This document shows, piece by piece, positions 50,217 to 59,770 of a stretch of DNA of 64,000 nucleotides. A model generated the notes under the pieces. That model was not told the DNA's origin. It worked only from the letters and a program-made list of their open reading frames with translations, and did not search any database. This DNA comes from Klebsiella pneumoniae (GTDB lineage: Bacteria > Myxococcota_A > UBA796 > SXON01): the NCBI GenBank assembly GCA_945861635.1, contig CAMAWH010000007.1, forward strand, positions 1-64,000, read 5' to 3'. Both the position numbers and the translations under genes were made by a program. The first letter of the stretch is position 1, and each line of letters opens with the position of its first letter.

Positions 50217-51431
50217 TTGCGGAATACTCGCCATGCGGCGATCCTTCTTGGCATAGCGCCATTCTGCGCCCGGGAGTCACCGATTCCGATTCGACGCGCC
50301 GTCCGAAACGTGGTCCAGAATCGAGATGCGTTTTCGGAGGTCGCGCGCTCCGGAAACCTGCGTGTCATGCGCACCTTGGCCGGGCCAGCAATTCGCGGCA
50401 TGGTGCTCCAGCGCGGTCGTGATGGTGAGGGCACCACCATGCCGACCGCGTATGGCGCGCACTACGACTGGGGCTATGCGCACGACCATCCGGCGCTCGC
50501 GCACCTCGCTCTGCAAGCGCGGAAGGGGCAGTGGGATCCGGACACTGCCTTGGACTGGTCAACCACGGTGGACCCGTACGATCCCGAGAACGAGTTGGTG
50601 GACGAGACAATGTCGCCGCTCGGTGAGCTTGCCGCCTACCAGCGTCTCTCCGACCGGGAGAAACGCACCCAACGAGCGGCGCTTCTGGCGTGGATGCTCT
50701 CCCAGTTTCTTCATGGTGAACAAGGTGCGTTATTCGTCGCCTGCCAAGTGACGGAGTGCGTGCACTGGATGGACGGGAAGTTGTACGGGGCGACACAGGT
50801 GATGGATGAGGGGCGCCACGTCTACGTGTTCGACCGATACCTAAGTGACAAGCTGGAGAAACGGTACACGGTCAACGACAATCTCTATGTGATCCTTGAC
50901 GCGCTCATGAGCGACCGCCGGTGGGACATAAAGTTTCTGGGGATGCAAATTCTCGTGGAAGGATTGGCGCTCGGTGCATTCGGCACGCTTCGGGCTTCGA
51001 CAAAAGAACCTTTGCTACGGGATCTGTTGCGCTACGTCATCGGCGATGAAGCGCGGCACGTGCACTTTGGGGTGCTCGCACTTCAAGAGCACTACGGCGG
51101 TGAAATCGGCGGTTCGGAGCTGCGCGAACGAGAGGACTGGGCGTACGAGATGTGCGTGCTCTTGCGCAACCGCTTTCTGGCCCACGAATACTGGGAAGAA
51201 CACTGGGCGCATACGCTGAGTCGCGCGGCGTGGACGAAATTCGTGCTGGAATCCAACTACATGGAACGCTTCCGGCGGACGATGTTCAAGCGCATCGTGC
51301 CGAACCTGAAACGAATTCACCTGCTCTCCAACCGCATGCGCCCCCACTACGAACGCCTCGGGCTTTTACACTTCGAAGGGGGCAAGGCCGCACCCGAGTT
51401 GACTGCCGAAGAGGTCGTCGCCGAGGGGTAG
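50217..51431 (+). CDS. ferritin-like diiron protein (oxygenase or desaturase type)
   Basis: The 404-residue frame shows the diiron four-helix pattern: Glu168, E-G-R-H at 198-201, Glu248 and E-A-R-H at 278-281 ('GDEARHVHFG'), i.e. E, ExxH, E, ExxH as in the ferritin/R2/oxygenase superfamily. It could be a desaturase-, N-oxygenase- or hydroxylase-like enzyme; the substrate is unknown. It lies 110 bases before pfa1 and is not a usual part of pfa clusters. The start is uncertain: TTG 50217 gives the longest frame, while coding character is clear by about 50300 (GTG 50311, ATG 50367). Confidence 0.75.
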   Translation: MRNTRHAAILLGIAPFCARESPIPIRRAVRNVVQNRDAFSEVARSGNLRVMRTLAGPAIRGMVLQRGRDGEGTTMPTAYGAHYDWGYAHDHPALAHLALQARKGQWDPDTALDWSTTVDPYDPENELVDETMSPLGELAAYQRLSDREKRTQRAALLAWMLSQFLHGEQGALFVACQVTECVHWMDGKLYGATQVMDEGRHVYVFDRYLSDKLEKRYTVNDNLYVILDALMSDRRWDIKFLGMQILVEGLALGAFGTLRASTKEPLLRDLLRYVIGDEARHVHFGVLALQEHYGGEIGGSELREREDWAYEMCVLLRNRFLAHEYWEEHWAHTLSRAAWTKFVLESNYMERFRRTMFKRIVPNLKRIHLLSNRMRPHYERLGLLHFEGGKAAPELTAEEVVAEG

Positions 51432-51529
51432 TCGGATCGCACGAAGCCATGCACGTGTGATCGTCGCCCCACCATTACCTGCCCGTGACACGCTCCGTGA
51501 CTGTTCAGAGTAGAACGCGGACCCCCGAG

Positions 51530-51535
51530 TAGCCT
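51530..51535 (+). promoter_or_regulatory. candidate -10 element of the pfa operon
   Basis: TAGCCT is followed by six bases and GTG 51542, so the first T is 12 bases before the start: a leaderless arrangement. CGTGAC occurs twice (51484-51489 and 51496-51501) upstream and might be a regulator half-site pair. Confidence 0.45.
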
Positions 51536-51541
51536 CTGCCC

Positions 51542-53119
51542 GTGCTGGCCCGATTCCGCCCCGACGACGCGCCAGTATACGACCAGCGCGCCATGCCCGA
51601 CGCCATCGCACGGATCCGCGAGACGATGCACGTCACGCGTGAGCCCAACGGTGGACGAGTTGGCGTAGCATTTACCGGGCAGATCGGGGATGGCGAACAT
51701 GCGTGGCTCGGCACGCTCCCGCCCCTCTATCCGGAGTGGCTGGGAGACCGTACGTTCGGTGAAACGCACGGCACCCGGTTCCCCTACATCGCGGGGGCCA
51801 TGGCGAACGGCATCGGCACGACCGCAATTGTCATCGCGATGGCGCGGGCTGGCGCGCTCGGTTTTTACGGGGCCGCCGGACTGCCGGTTGCACGGGTTGC
51901 CAAGGCGGTAGAGGAGGTTCAGGCTGCGGTTCCCGAGCTTCCTTACGGGTTCAACCTGATCCACTCGCCTCAAGAGCCGCATGCGGAGGCTGCGGTAGTG
52001 GAACTCTACGTGAAGCGCGGCGTACGTCGCGCCAGCGCCGCCGCATTCATGGCGTTGACCGCGCCACTGGTCCGCTACAGCGCCACGGGACTTCGACGAC
52101 TGCCGGATGGGCGCATCGAGCGTCGCAATCACGTTTTTGCCAAGATTTCGCGGCCCGAGGTTGCGGCGCGATTCATGCATCCCGCGCCCGCCGCGATCCT
52201 CGATGGCCTCGTGCGGGACGGGTTGTTGACGGTCGAAGAAGCTACCCTTGCCCGCACTCTTCCGGTCGCTGAGGACATCACCGTCGAGTCCGATTCCGGC
52301 GGGCACACGGACAATCGTCCCCTCGGCTCACTCTTCCCGGTCATCGCCATGCTGCGGGATCAAATCGTCGCGGAGCATGGCTACACGCGGCCCATCCGGG
52401 TGGGGGCGGCCGGAGGGCTCGGTACGCCGAACTCGCTGGCAGCAGCGTTTGGCCTCGGTGCGGCGTACGTCCTCGTCGGCTCCGTGAACCAGTCCTGCGT
52501 CGAGTCCGGCATCGCTGCCATCGGGAAGGAGATGCTGACCAAGGCGGACATCGCCGACGTCGCGATGGCACCTGCTGCGGACATGTTTGAGATGGGCGTG
52601 GAAGTTCAGGTGTTGAAACGCGGGACCTTGTTCGCCTCACGGGGCCACAAGCTTCGGGATTTGTATCAGTCTTGTTCGGGTCTGGACGACATTCCGGCGC
52701 ACGAGCGCGCCAAGCTGGAGAAGGACATCTTTCAGGCCCCGCTCAACGAGGTCTGGGCGTCCACGGAGGCGTTCTTCGCCGACCGCGATCCGAAACAGTT
52801 GGTGAAGGCGGCGAGCGATCCCAAGCACCGAATGGCGCTCGTGTTTCGTTGGTACCTCGGCAAATCGAGTCGCTGGGCCATCGACGGCGATCCGAAACGG
52901 GTCATGGACTTCCAACTCTGGTGTGGGCCGGCCATGGGCGCGTTCAACAATTGGGTGAAGGGCTCCTTCCTCGAACCCGCAGCCAACCGCACCGTCGCGC
53001 AAGTTGCGCTCAACCTTCTGGAGGGGGCGGCCGTCGTGACGCGCGCGCACCAGCTCCGCAGCTACGGCGTTGCCGTACCCGAATCCGCTTTTCAGTTCCG
53101 TCCTCGTCCGCTCGCCTAG
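51542..53119 (+). CDS. pfa1: Pfa1 (PfaD): trans-acting enoyl reductase of PUFA synthase
   Basis: The 525-residue protein belongs to the FMN-dependent nitronate-monooxygenase-like PfaD family: 'PYIAGAMANGIGTTAIVIA', 'FYGAAGLPV', 'VESDSGGHTDNRPL' and the flavin-binding 'GAAGGLGTPNSLAAAFGLGA'. In PUFA synthases it reduces the enoyl intermediate in trans. GTG 51542 starts the frame. Ten bases after its stop, pfa2 starts with GAGG as Shine-Dalgarno, so pfa1-pfa2-pfa3 are co-transcribed, the order known from myxobacterial pfa clusters. Confidence 0.95.
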   Translation: MLARFRPDDAPVYDQRAMPDAIARIRETMHVTREPNGGRVGVAFTGQIGDGEHAWLGTLPPLYPEWLGDRTFGETHGTRFPYIAGAMANGIGTTAIVIAMARAGALGFYGAAGLPVARVAKAVEEVQAAVPELPYGFNLIHSPQEPHAEAAVVELYVKRGVRRASAAAFMALTAPLVRYSATGLRRLPDGRIERRNHVFAKISRPEVAARFMHPAPAAILDGLVRDGLLTVEEATLARTLPVAEDITVESDSGGHTDNRPLGSLFPVIAMLRDQIVAEHGYTRPIRVGAAGGLGTPNSLAAAFGLGAAYVLVGSVNQSCVESGIAAIGKEMLTKADIADVAMAPAADMFEMGVEVQVLKRGTLFASRGHKLRDLYQSCSGLDDIPAHERAKLEKDIFQAPLNEVWASTEAFFADRDPKQLVKAASDPKHRMALVFRWYLGKSSRWAIDGDPKRVMDFQLWCGPAMGAFNNWVKGSFLEPAANRTVAQVALNLLEGAAVVTRAHQLRSYGVAVPESAFQFRPRPLA

Positions 53120-53128
53120 AGGTTTCCC

Positions 53129-56100
53129 ATGTCGCAATGCCCCATCGCAATCGTCGCCGCCGGCGCCATCTTCCCTGGCTCCATCGGCGTACGTGGATTT
53201 TGGCAAAACGTGCTTGCAAAGAAGGATTTGGTTTCGGACACGCCGGGCGGACACTGGCGGATCGACGACTACTACGACGCCAACCCGAAGGCGCCGGACA
53301 AGACCTACGCCAAGCGGGGTGCATTTTTGCCCGACGTTCCGTTCGATGCGATGGGATTCGGCATTCCCCCGACCATACTTCCCGCCACGGACACCTCCCA
53401 ACTGCTGGCATTGATTGTGGCGAAAATGACCCTCGACGATATTGGCCGCGAGGTAGATCTCTCGCGTACTAGCGTGATTCTGGGGGTGACGGGAGCTCAG
53501 GAATTGCTCGGCTCGCTCGTGTCGCGGCTCCAGCGCCCGGTCTGGGAACGGTCACTGCGCGGGATGGGGCTTTCGGAAGATCAGGTGGAAGAAGCCTGCA
53601 AACGCATCGCGGATCACTATGTGGGCTGGCAGGAGAGTTCGTTTCCTGGCCTGCTGGGGAACGTGGTTGCGGGCCGCATCGCCAACCGCCTCAACACCGG
53701 CGGTACCAACTGCATCACCGATGCTGCCTGCGCGAGCGCCTTGAGTGCCGTCCACATGTCGATTCTTGAGCTTTGGGCTGGAACATCGGACATGGTCATC
53801 ACCGGTGGCGTCGACACGATGAATGACATTTTCATGTATATGTGCTTCTCGAAGACGCCTGCGCTCTCGCTCACCGGAGACTGTCGTCCGTTTGATGAGA
53901 GCGCCGATGGAACCTTGTTGGGAGAAGGCATCGGCATGCTTGCGCTCAAGCGCTTGGACGACGCCGAGCGGGATGGCGACCATGTCTACGGCGTGATTCG
54001 AGGTCTGGGCCAGTCGAGCGATGGGCGCTCGAAATCGGTGTACGCGCCCGTTCCGGACGGTCAAGCCGTCGCGTTGCGCCGCTGCTACGAGCAGGCCGGA
54101 TACGGTCCGGAAACCGTGGAATTGGTGGAGGCGCACGGCACGGCGACCAAGGCTGGCGATAAAGCCGAGCTAGAAGGCCTGCAGTTGGTATTCAAGGCCG
54201 GGGACACGAAACAGTGGTGCGCGCTCGGCTCCATCAAAAGCCAGATCGGCCACACCAAGGCCACGGCGGGGGCGGCGGGGCTGCTCAAGGTCGCATTGGC
54301 GCTGCACCACAAGTCACTACCCCCGACGATCAAAGTGAAGAATCCCCGCGCCGACGTGAACTGGCCGGAGAGCGCCTTCTACATCAACACCGAGGCGCGG
54401 CCCTGGATTCGCGGCCCCGGCCATCCGCGCCGGGGATCCGTCTCGAGTTTTGGCTTTGGCGGCAGCAATTTCCATGTCGCAGTGGAGGAGTACCTCGGCG
54501 CCAACCGTCCAGCGCGGCTCGATCCGTGGGACAGTGATCTCGTCGCCTTCTGCGCGGATACAAAGGAAGCGCTTCTGGCAATGGTGGCCGGCTCCCATGG
54601 CAAGGACATCTCCGAGCTGGCGGTACGCACACAGCGGGCGTTCGATCCTGCAAAGCCGTGCCGCGTGGCGATGGTCGTCCGCGGCGATCTCAACGAGAAG
54701 CTGAAAAAGGCGGCGGAGGCGATTACGAGTGGGAAGGAGTCGTCACGCGGCGACGTTTTCTATTCGCTGACGACCGAAACTGGCGCTGTCGCTTTCCTTT
54801 TTCCGGGGCAGGGCAGCCAGTCGCTCGACATGGGCGCGCCCCTGGTTCGCTTTGACGAGGTGCGGGCGGTGCTCGACGCAGCGGAGGGCTCCGTCCCCGG
54901 TCTGGCGGCGGTCATGTACCCGATTCCGACGTTTTTCCCGGACGATCGAGCGCGGCAGGACGCGCTGTTGACCCGTACCGATTGGGCGCAGCCTGCGCTC
55001 GGGGCACTCTCCGTCGGAATTCTCGCGTTCTTGCGCGAAATGGGGCTTTCGCCGACGCTGACCGGCGGACACAGCTTCGGTGAACTGGTGGCGCTCCACG
55101 CCGCCGGCGCCATGGATCTCGACACGCTTTTACGGGCGGCGCGTAAGCGCGGCGAATTGATGCACGAAGCGAGCGAGGCACCCGGCGCGATGGCGGCCGT
55201 ATTGACCACGGCAGACGCCATACTTCCTTACCTTGGGGATGACGTGGTCATCGCCAACTACAACGCGCCCGAGCAGACGGTCATTGCGGGCGCAACGGAC
55301 GCCGTGATAGCGGCCATGGGGCGACTCGAAGCCGCTGGGCTGCGTTGCACGCGCATTCCCGTCGGCACTGCGTTCCACTCGCATATCGTCGCGCCGGCCG
55401 GAGATGGGCTGACAACGTGGCTCCGCGATCAAGCGATCGCCCCGCCGACGATGCCGGTCTATCGCAACACGACGGCGGCTCCGCACGGGCCGGACATTGC
55501 GGGCGCCCTCGGCGAGCACTTGCAGAAGCCAGTGCGCTTCGTCGAGCAAATCGAGGCAATGTACGCGGCAGGTGCGCGCGTGTTCGTCGAGGTGGGCCCA
55601 GGGAACGTCCTTTCCGGACTGGTTGGGCGCATCCTGAAGGGAAAGGCGCATGTCACTGTTTCAACCGATGCAAAGGGCCGGGACGCACTGGAGGCCCTCC
55701 TCGCTGGCGTGGGCCGACTCGCGTCGATCGGCATGCCGATCTCGCTGGTGCCGCTCGCCCGTCATCGATCCCCGGGGGTCGGCGAGCTGGTTGCGGCGAA
55801 GGGATCCGTCATGATCAACGGCGCAAACTACGGCAAGCCCTATCCACGTCTCGACAGCCTTCCGAGCGCTCCCAATGCTCGGAAAGAGAACGGTGGAAGG
55901 GAACCAAACCTGGTTGTCGACGATGGCGGCTTCGCGTCTGCGCCAGTCGAGGTCATTGCCGCGGCGCCGATCCGTGTCGTGCCCCCTCCGGCAGCCTACG
56001 TGGCCGCCGCCCGGGTCACCCTTGCGCCCCACCCGCCGGTCGGGGCTATCGCAACCGGTTGGATCGGTGCGTTCCAGGAAGGTCAGCGGCAGCTTGCCGA

Positions 56101-59100
56101 CGTCCACGAGAGCTTCCAACGCTCCATGGCAGACGCGCATATTGCCTTCCTGCGGACGCAGGAGGAAGCCAGCCGTTCACTGGTCGCCATGATGGGCGTG
56201 GCGCCGACGGCGGCGGTTGCGATGCCCGTCGCAATGACGGTTGCAGCGCCGGTCGCAGCGCCGGTCGCAGCGCCCATTCCGTCGTACGCGCCTGTCTCGA
56301 CGCACTCGGCGGCTCCCGTTGCTGCGACCGTTGCTGCTTCGGTGGCCGTGTCCGCTCCCGTCACCGTGTTGGCGGCTGCTCCCGCGGCACTTGACGTCAC
56401 GGCGCTGCTCTTGGAAGTGGTCGCTGAAAAGACTGGCTACCCTGCCACCATGCTGACTCTGGAGATGAACCTCGAAGCCGACCTCGGCATCGACTCGATC
56501 AAGCGCGTCGAAATCCTTTCCGCCATGCGCGAGAAGGCACCGCAGCTACCCGAGCCGGACGCGGAAACCATGGGCACGCTACAAACGCTCGGCGCGATCG
56601 TGGCCTTGCTCGGAGCGAATTCTGCGGTCGTGCGCGCGGTGGCCGCACGGGCCGTGGGTGCTGGGGCCGTGGTTACGGGGGCCGTGGTCGCGGGCCCCGT
56701 CGGACTCGACGTCACCGCACTGCTTTTGGAGGTGGTTGCCGAAAAGACTGGCTACCCCGCCAGCATGCTCAACCTCGACATGAATCTCGAAGCCGACCTC
56801 GGGATCGATTCCATCAAGCGGGTCGAGATCCTGTCCGCTATGCGTGAGAAGGCTCCGCAGTTGCCCGAGCCGGACGCCGAGACCATGGGCACGCTGCAGA
56901 CCCTCGGTGCCATCGTGGCGTTGCTTGGGGTGAATTCTGGCCCCACCGCCGTCGGCGTAGGTGCGGTCGCAACCGGAGCGCTTGCCCTTGACATCACTGC
57001 GCTCCTCTTGGAGGTCGTCGCTGAAAAGACGGGCTACCCCGCCAATATGCTGAACCTCGACATGAATCTCGAAGCCGACCTCGGCATCGACTCCATCAAA
57101 CGCGTCGAAATCCTTTCCGCGATGCGCGAACGGGCACCGCACCTCCCCGAACCGGACGCAGAGTCGATGGGCGCGCTCCAGACGCTCGGTGCAATCGTCG
57201 CGTTGCTCGGAGCGAACTCCACACACACGGCCCCCCCCGGCCAGGCCGCCCCCGTGGGCACGGCCCCCCCCGGCCAGGCCGCCCCCGTGGGCACGGCCGC
57301 ACCGGGTGCAGCCCTCGACATCACCGCGCTCCTGCTCGATGTCGTGGCGGAAAAGACCGGGTACCCCGCAGGGATGCTCAACCTCGACATGAACCTCGAG
57401 GCCGACCTCGGGATTGACTCGATCAAGCGCGTCGAGATTCTTTCGGCAATGCGCGAGCAGGCGCCACACCTGCCGGAACCGGACGCCGAGGCCATGGGTA
57501 CGCTCCAGACGCTCGGCGCGATCGTAGCCTTGCTCGGAGCGAATTCAGCCGTTGTGACCTCCGCGACCGCGCATGCCAACGCATCCGCGGCTGGCGACAC
57601 CGTGCCCGACGCGGGCGAGCCGGCTCCGCTCCATCGGTACGACCTCGCGATTCTCACGATCGCGGAGGGCACGCGACACGAGCACGGCCCGCTCGCCGTG
57701 CTCGGGCATGAGGCGGATGCTCTGGCCACGGCGTTGCGCGCGCGCGGCGTAGATGCGACAACAACCGCCTCGCGGGAGCGGGGCGTCGTGTACGTCGCTG
57801 CGCCAGGAAGCGGGGATGCCAGCGTTCGTGCCGCATTTCAGGCGGCACGAGCGGGTAACCTGGGCCAGGGCGGGGCCTTCATCACCGTTGCCCGGCTCGG
57901 CGGCGACTTTGGCATGGCGGGTCACCCCGATGGGGTACTGGCGGGACTCGCGGGACTCGCAAAAACCGCGGCGCTCGAGCACCCGACGGCCTTCGTCCGG
58001 TCCATCGACGCCGGTGATACATCCGTTGATACAATCGCTGACGAGATCGTTCGCAGCGGGCCTGTAGAGGTAGCGTTGGTCGGAACGACGCGGCGAACGT
58101 TGCGGTCGGTGGCCTCCCCGACCCCCCACCGCCCGATCGCCCTCGGCGAGCATGACGTCGTCGTGGTCAGCGGCGGCGCGCGTGGAGTTACCGCGGCATG
58201 CGTAATCGCACTCGCGATGAAGACTCGCTCGTCATTTGTGCTCCTTGGCCGTTCCCGCATCGACACTGCTGAGCCGGCGGGAGCGGTGGCCGCGGTGGAC
58301 GAGACGTCGCTCAAGCGCGCACTTGCGCTAGGCGTCGCCTCGCCTGCCGCGCTCGGCAAACAGGTGGCGGCGATTCTTGCCGGTCGGGAGGCACGCGCAA
58401 CGCTCGCTGCGATCGAAGCGGTTGGTGCACGCGCTCGCTACGTCGCCGTTGACGTCCAGGACACCGATGCAATCGCTGACGCACTCACAACGGTCCGTCT
58501 GGAGTGGGGGCCGATTACCGGCTTGATCCACGGCGCAGGAGTGGTCCACGACAAGCGCATCCAAGACAAAACCGACGCGCAATTCGATGCCGTTTGGGCG
58601 ACCAAGGTGATCGGTCTGCGGGCACTGCTTTCTGCAACCGCACGCGATCCGCTCACAATGCTGTGCTTCTTCTCGTCCGTGGCCGCCCGAACCGGAAACG
58701 TCGGTCAGTCCGATTACGCAGCGGCGAACGAGGCGCTCAACAAGATCGCCGCGTTCGAAGCGTCACGTCGCCCCGGTATCGTCGTCAAATCCATCGGATG
58801 GGGCCCATGGGCGGGCGGAATGGTGACACCCGGACTGGCGAAGCAATTCGCCGCCATGGGTGTGGATCTCATCCCCGTTCTGGCGGGGGCACAGGCCCTG
58901 GTGGAGGAAATCGCCTGCCCGGGCTCCGTCGAGGTCGTCATCGGCGGCCTCCTTCCCTCGACCGACGATGCACCGACGATTCGCCGCGTGCACGCCCGTG
59001 ACTATCCATTCCTGCGCGATCATTCTGTCGCCGACCTGCCGGTATTTCCGGTCGTCCTTGCCCTCGAATGGTTCGCCCAACTCGCTCGCGAGTTGCGCCC

Positions 59101-59770
59101 TGGCAAGCACGTGGTGGCCTTGCGGAACGTCAAGGTGCTGAAAGGCATCTCCCTGAAGGGATTTGACGGCGAGGGCGACCTGTTCGAGGTCGTGGCCGCA
59201 GGGACGGACCCGCGCGTCCTTTCCCTCGAAATCCGGTCGCCGAACGGCGCGCTCCACTACCGGGCCGACGTTGAGCTGAGCGATGGCGCGCCCCGCTCGC
59301 CGGCTGCACCCCTCACCGGTGCACTTGCGGACTACCCCCATGCACCGGCTGAAATCTATCGGAGGTACCTCTTTCACGGCCCCGATTTCCAGGTGATCCA
59401 GCGGGTGGTTGGCGTCGGTGAAAACGCCGCGGAAGCGGTGCTGACGGGTACCGGCGAGATCGGCTGGGAAACGAACGGATGGGTCACGGACATGGCGGCC
59501 GGAGACGGTGGATTGCAGCTGGCCGTGCTTTGGTCTCGCCGCCACCTCAACGCGGCTTCCTTGCCGACAGGCATCGGCGCGTACAAGACCTATGGTCGCC
59601 CGGCCTCGGGACCGGTGCGCTCCGTACTCACCGGTCGCCGCGCGGAAGGACGCCGATCCTTGAGCGACATCGCCCTGATGGACGTGAATGGGCGAGTGTT
59701 TGCCGAGATGGAAGGCGTGGAGTTACACGCCCTCCCGGCCGGCGAGTATCCGCGGAACGCCACGTCGTGA
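53129..59770 (+). CDS. pfa2: Pfa2: PUFA synthase subunit KS-MAT-ACP4-KR-DH
   Basis: The 2213-residue subunit runs in order: KS (1-460; Cys201 in 'TDAACAS', His336, His375), MAT (about 550-880; Ser649 in G-H-S-F-G-E, 'GTAFHSH' His), a helical segment (about 970-1020), Ala/Val/Pro linkers, four ACPs (Ser1123, 1228, 1322 and 1431 in L-G-I-D-S-I-K-R-V-E), KR (about 1670-1930; 'SGGARGVTA', Ser/Tyr/Asn in 'SSVAARTGNVGQSDYAAAN') and a C-terminal DH of the polyketide type (from 1950; 'FLRDHSV' His). It loads malonyl units, condenses, reduces and dehydrates the growing chain, and needs phosphopantetheinylation; no such transferase is in the window. pfa3 overlaps its stop by GTGA. Confidence 0.96.
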   Translation: MSQCPIAIVAAGAIFPGSIGVRGFWQNVLAKKDLVSDTPGGHWRIDDYYDANPKAPDKTYAKRGAFLPDVPFDAMGFGIPPTILPATDTSQLLALIVAKMTLDDIGREVDLSRTSVILGVTGAQELLGSLVSRLQRPVWERSLRGMGLSEDQVEEACKRIADHYVGWQESSFPGLLGNVVAGRIANRLNTGGTNCITDAACASALSAVHMSILELWAGTSDMVITGGVDTMNDIFMYMCFSKTPALSLTGDCRPFDESADGTLLGEGIGMLALKRLDDAERDGDHVYGVIRGLGQSSDGRSKSVYAPVPDGQAVALRRCYEQAGYGPETVELVEAHGTATKAGDKAELEGLQLVFKAGDTKQWCALGSIKSQIGHTKATAGAAGLLKVALALHHKSLPPTIKVKNPRADVNWPESAFYINTEARPWIRGPGHPRRGSVSSFGFGGSNFHVAVEEYLGANRPARLDPWDSDLVAFCADTKEALLAMVAGSHGKDISELAVRTQRAFDPAKPCRVAMVVRGDLNEKLKKAAEAITSGKESSRGDVFYSLTTETGAVAFLFPGQGSQSLDMGAPLVRFDEVRAVLDAAEGSVPGLAAVMYPIPTFFPDDRARQDALLTRTDWAQPALGALSVGILAFLREMGLSPTLTGGHSFGELVALHAAGAMDLDTLLRAARKRGELMHEASEAPGAMAAVLTTADAILPYLGDDVVIANYNAPEQTVIAGATDAVIAAMGRLEAAGLRCTRIPVGTAFHSHIVAPAGDGLTTWLRDQAIAPPTMPVYRNTTAAPHGPDIAGALGEHLQKPVRFVEQIEAMYAAGARVFVEVGPGNVLSGLVGRILKGKAHVTVSTDAKGRDALEALLAGVGRLASIGMPISLVPLARHRSPGVGELVAAKGSVMINGANYGKPYPRLDSLPSAPNARKENGGREPNLVVDDGGFASAPVEVIAAAPIRVVPPPAAYVAAARVTLAPHPPVGAIATGWIGAFQEGQRQLADVHESFQRSMADAHIAFLRTQEEASRSLVAMMGVAPTAAVAMPVAMTVAAPVAAPVAAPIPSYAPVSTHSAAPVAATVAASVAVSAPVTVLAAAPAALDVTALLLEVVAEKTGYPATMLTLEMNLEADLGIDSIKRVEILSAMREKAPQLPEPDAETMGTLQTLGAIVALLGANSAVVRAVAARAVGAGAVVTGAVVAGPVGLDVTALLLEVVAEKTGYPASMLNLDMNLEADLGIDSIKRVEILSAMREKAPQLPEPDAETMGTLQTLGAIVALLGVNSGPTAVGVGAVATGALALDITALLLEVVAEKTGYPANMLNLDMNLEADLGIDSIKRVEILSAMRERAPHLPEPDAESMGALQTLGAIVALLGANSTHTAPPGQAAPVGTAPPGQAAPVGTAAPGAALDITALLLDVVAEKTGYPAGMLNLDMNLEADLGIDSIKRVEILSAMREQAPHLPEPDAEAMGTLQTLGAIVALLGANSAVVTSATAHANASAAGDTVPDAGEPAPLHRYDLAILTIAEGTRHEHGPLAVLGHEADALATALRARGVDATTTASRERGVVYVAAPGSGDASVRAAFQAARAGNLGQGGAFITVARLGGDFGMAGHPDGVLAGLAGLAKTAALEHPTAFVRSIDAGDTSVDTIADEIVRSGPVEVALVGTTRRTLRSVASPTPHRPIALGEHDVVVVSGGARGVTAACVIALAMKTRSSFVLLGRSRIDTAEPAGAVAAVDETSLKRALALGVASPAALGKQVAAILAGREARATLAAIEAVGARARYVAVDVQDTDAIADALTTVRLEWGPITGLIHGAGVVHDKRIQDKTDAQFDAVWATKVIGLRALLSATARDPLTMLCFFSSVAARTGNVGQSDYAAANEALNKIAAFEASRRPGIVVKSIGWGPWAGGMVTPGLAKQFAAMGVDLIPVLAGAQALVEEIACPGSVEVVIGGLLPSTDDAPTIRRVHARDYPFLRDHSVADLPVFPVVLALEWFAQLARELRPGKHVVALRNVKVLKGISLKGFDGEGDLFEVVAAGTDPRVLSLEIRSPNGALHYRADVELSDGAPRSPAAPLTGALADYPHAPAEIYRRYLFHGPDFQVIQRVVGVGENAAEAVLTGTGEIGWETNGWVTDMAAGDGGLQLAVLWSRRHLNAASLPTGIGAYKTYGRPASGPVRSVLTGRRAEGRRSLSDIALMDVNGRVFAEMEGVELHALPAGEYPRNATS
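57227..57292 (+). repeat. 33-bp tandem repeat in the linker before ACP4
   Basis: Two exact 33-base copies, in phase with the code, each give Thr-Ala-Pro-Pro-Gly-Gln-Ala-Ala-Pro-Val-Gly. They lengthen the flexible linker between ACP3 and ACP4. Confidence 0.85.
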
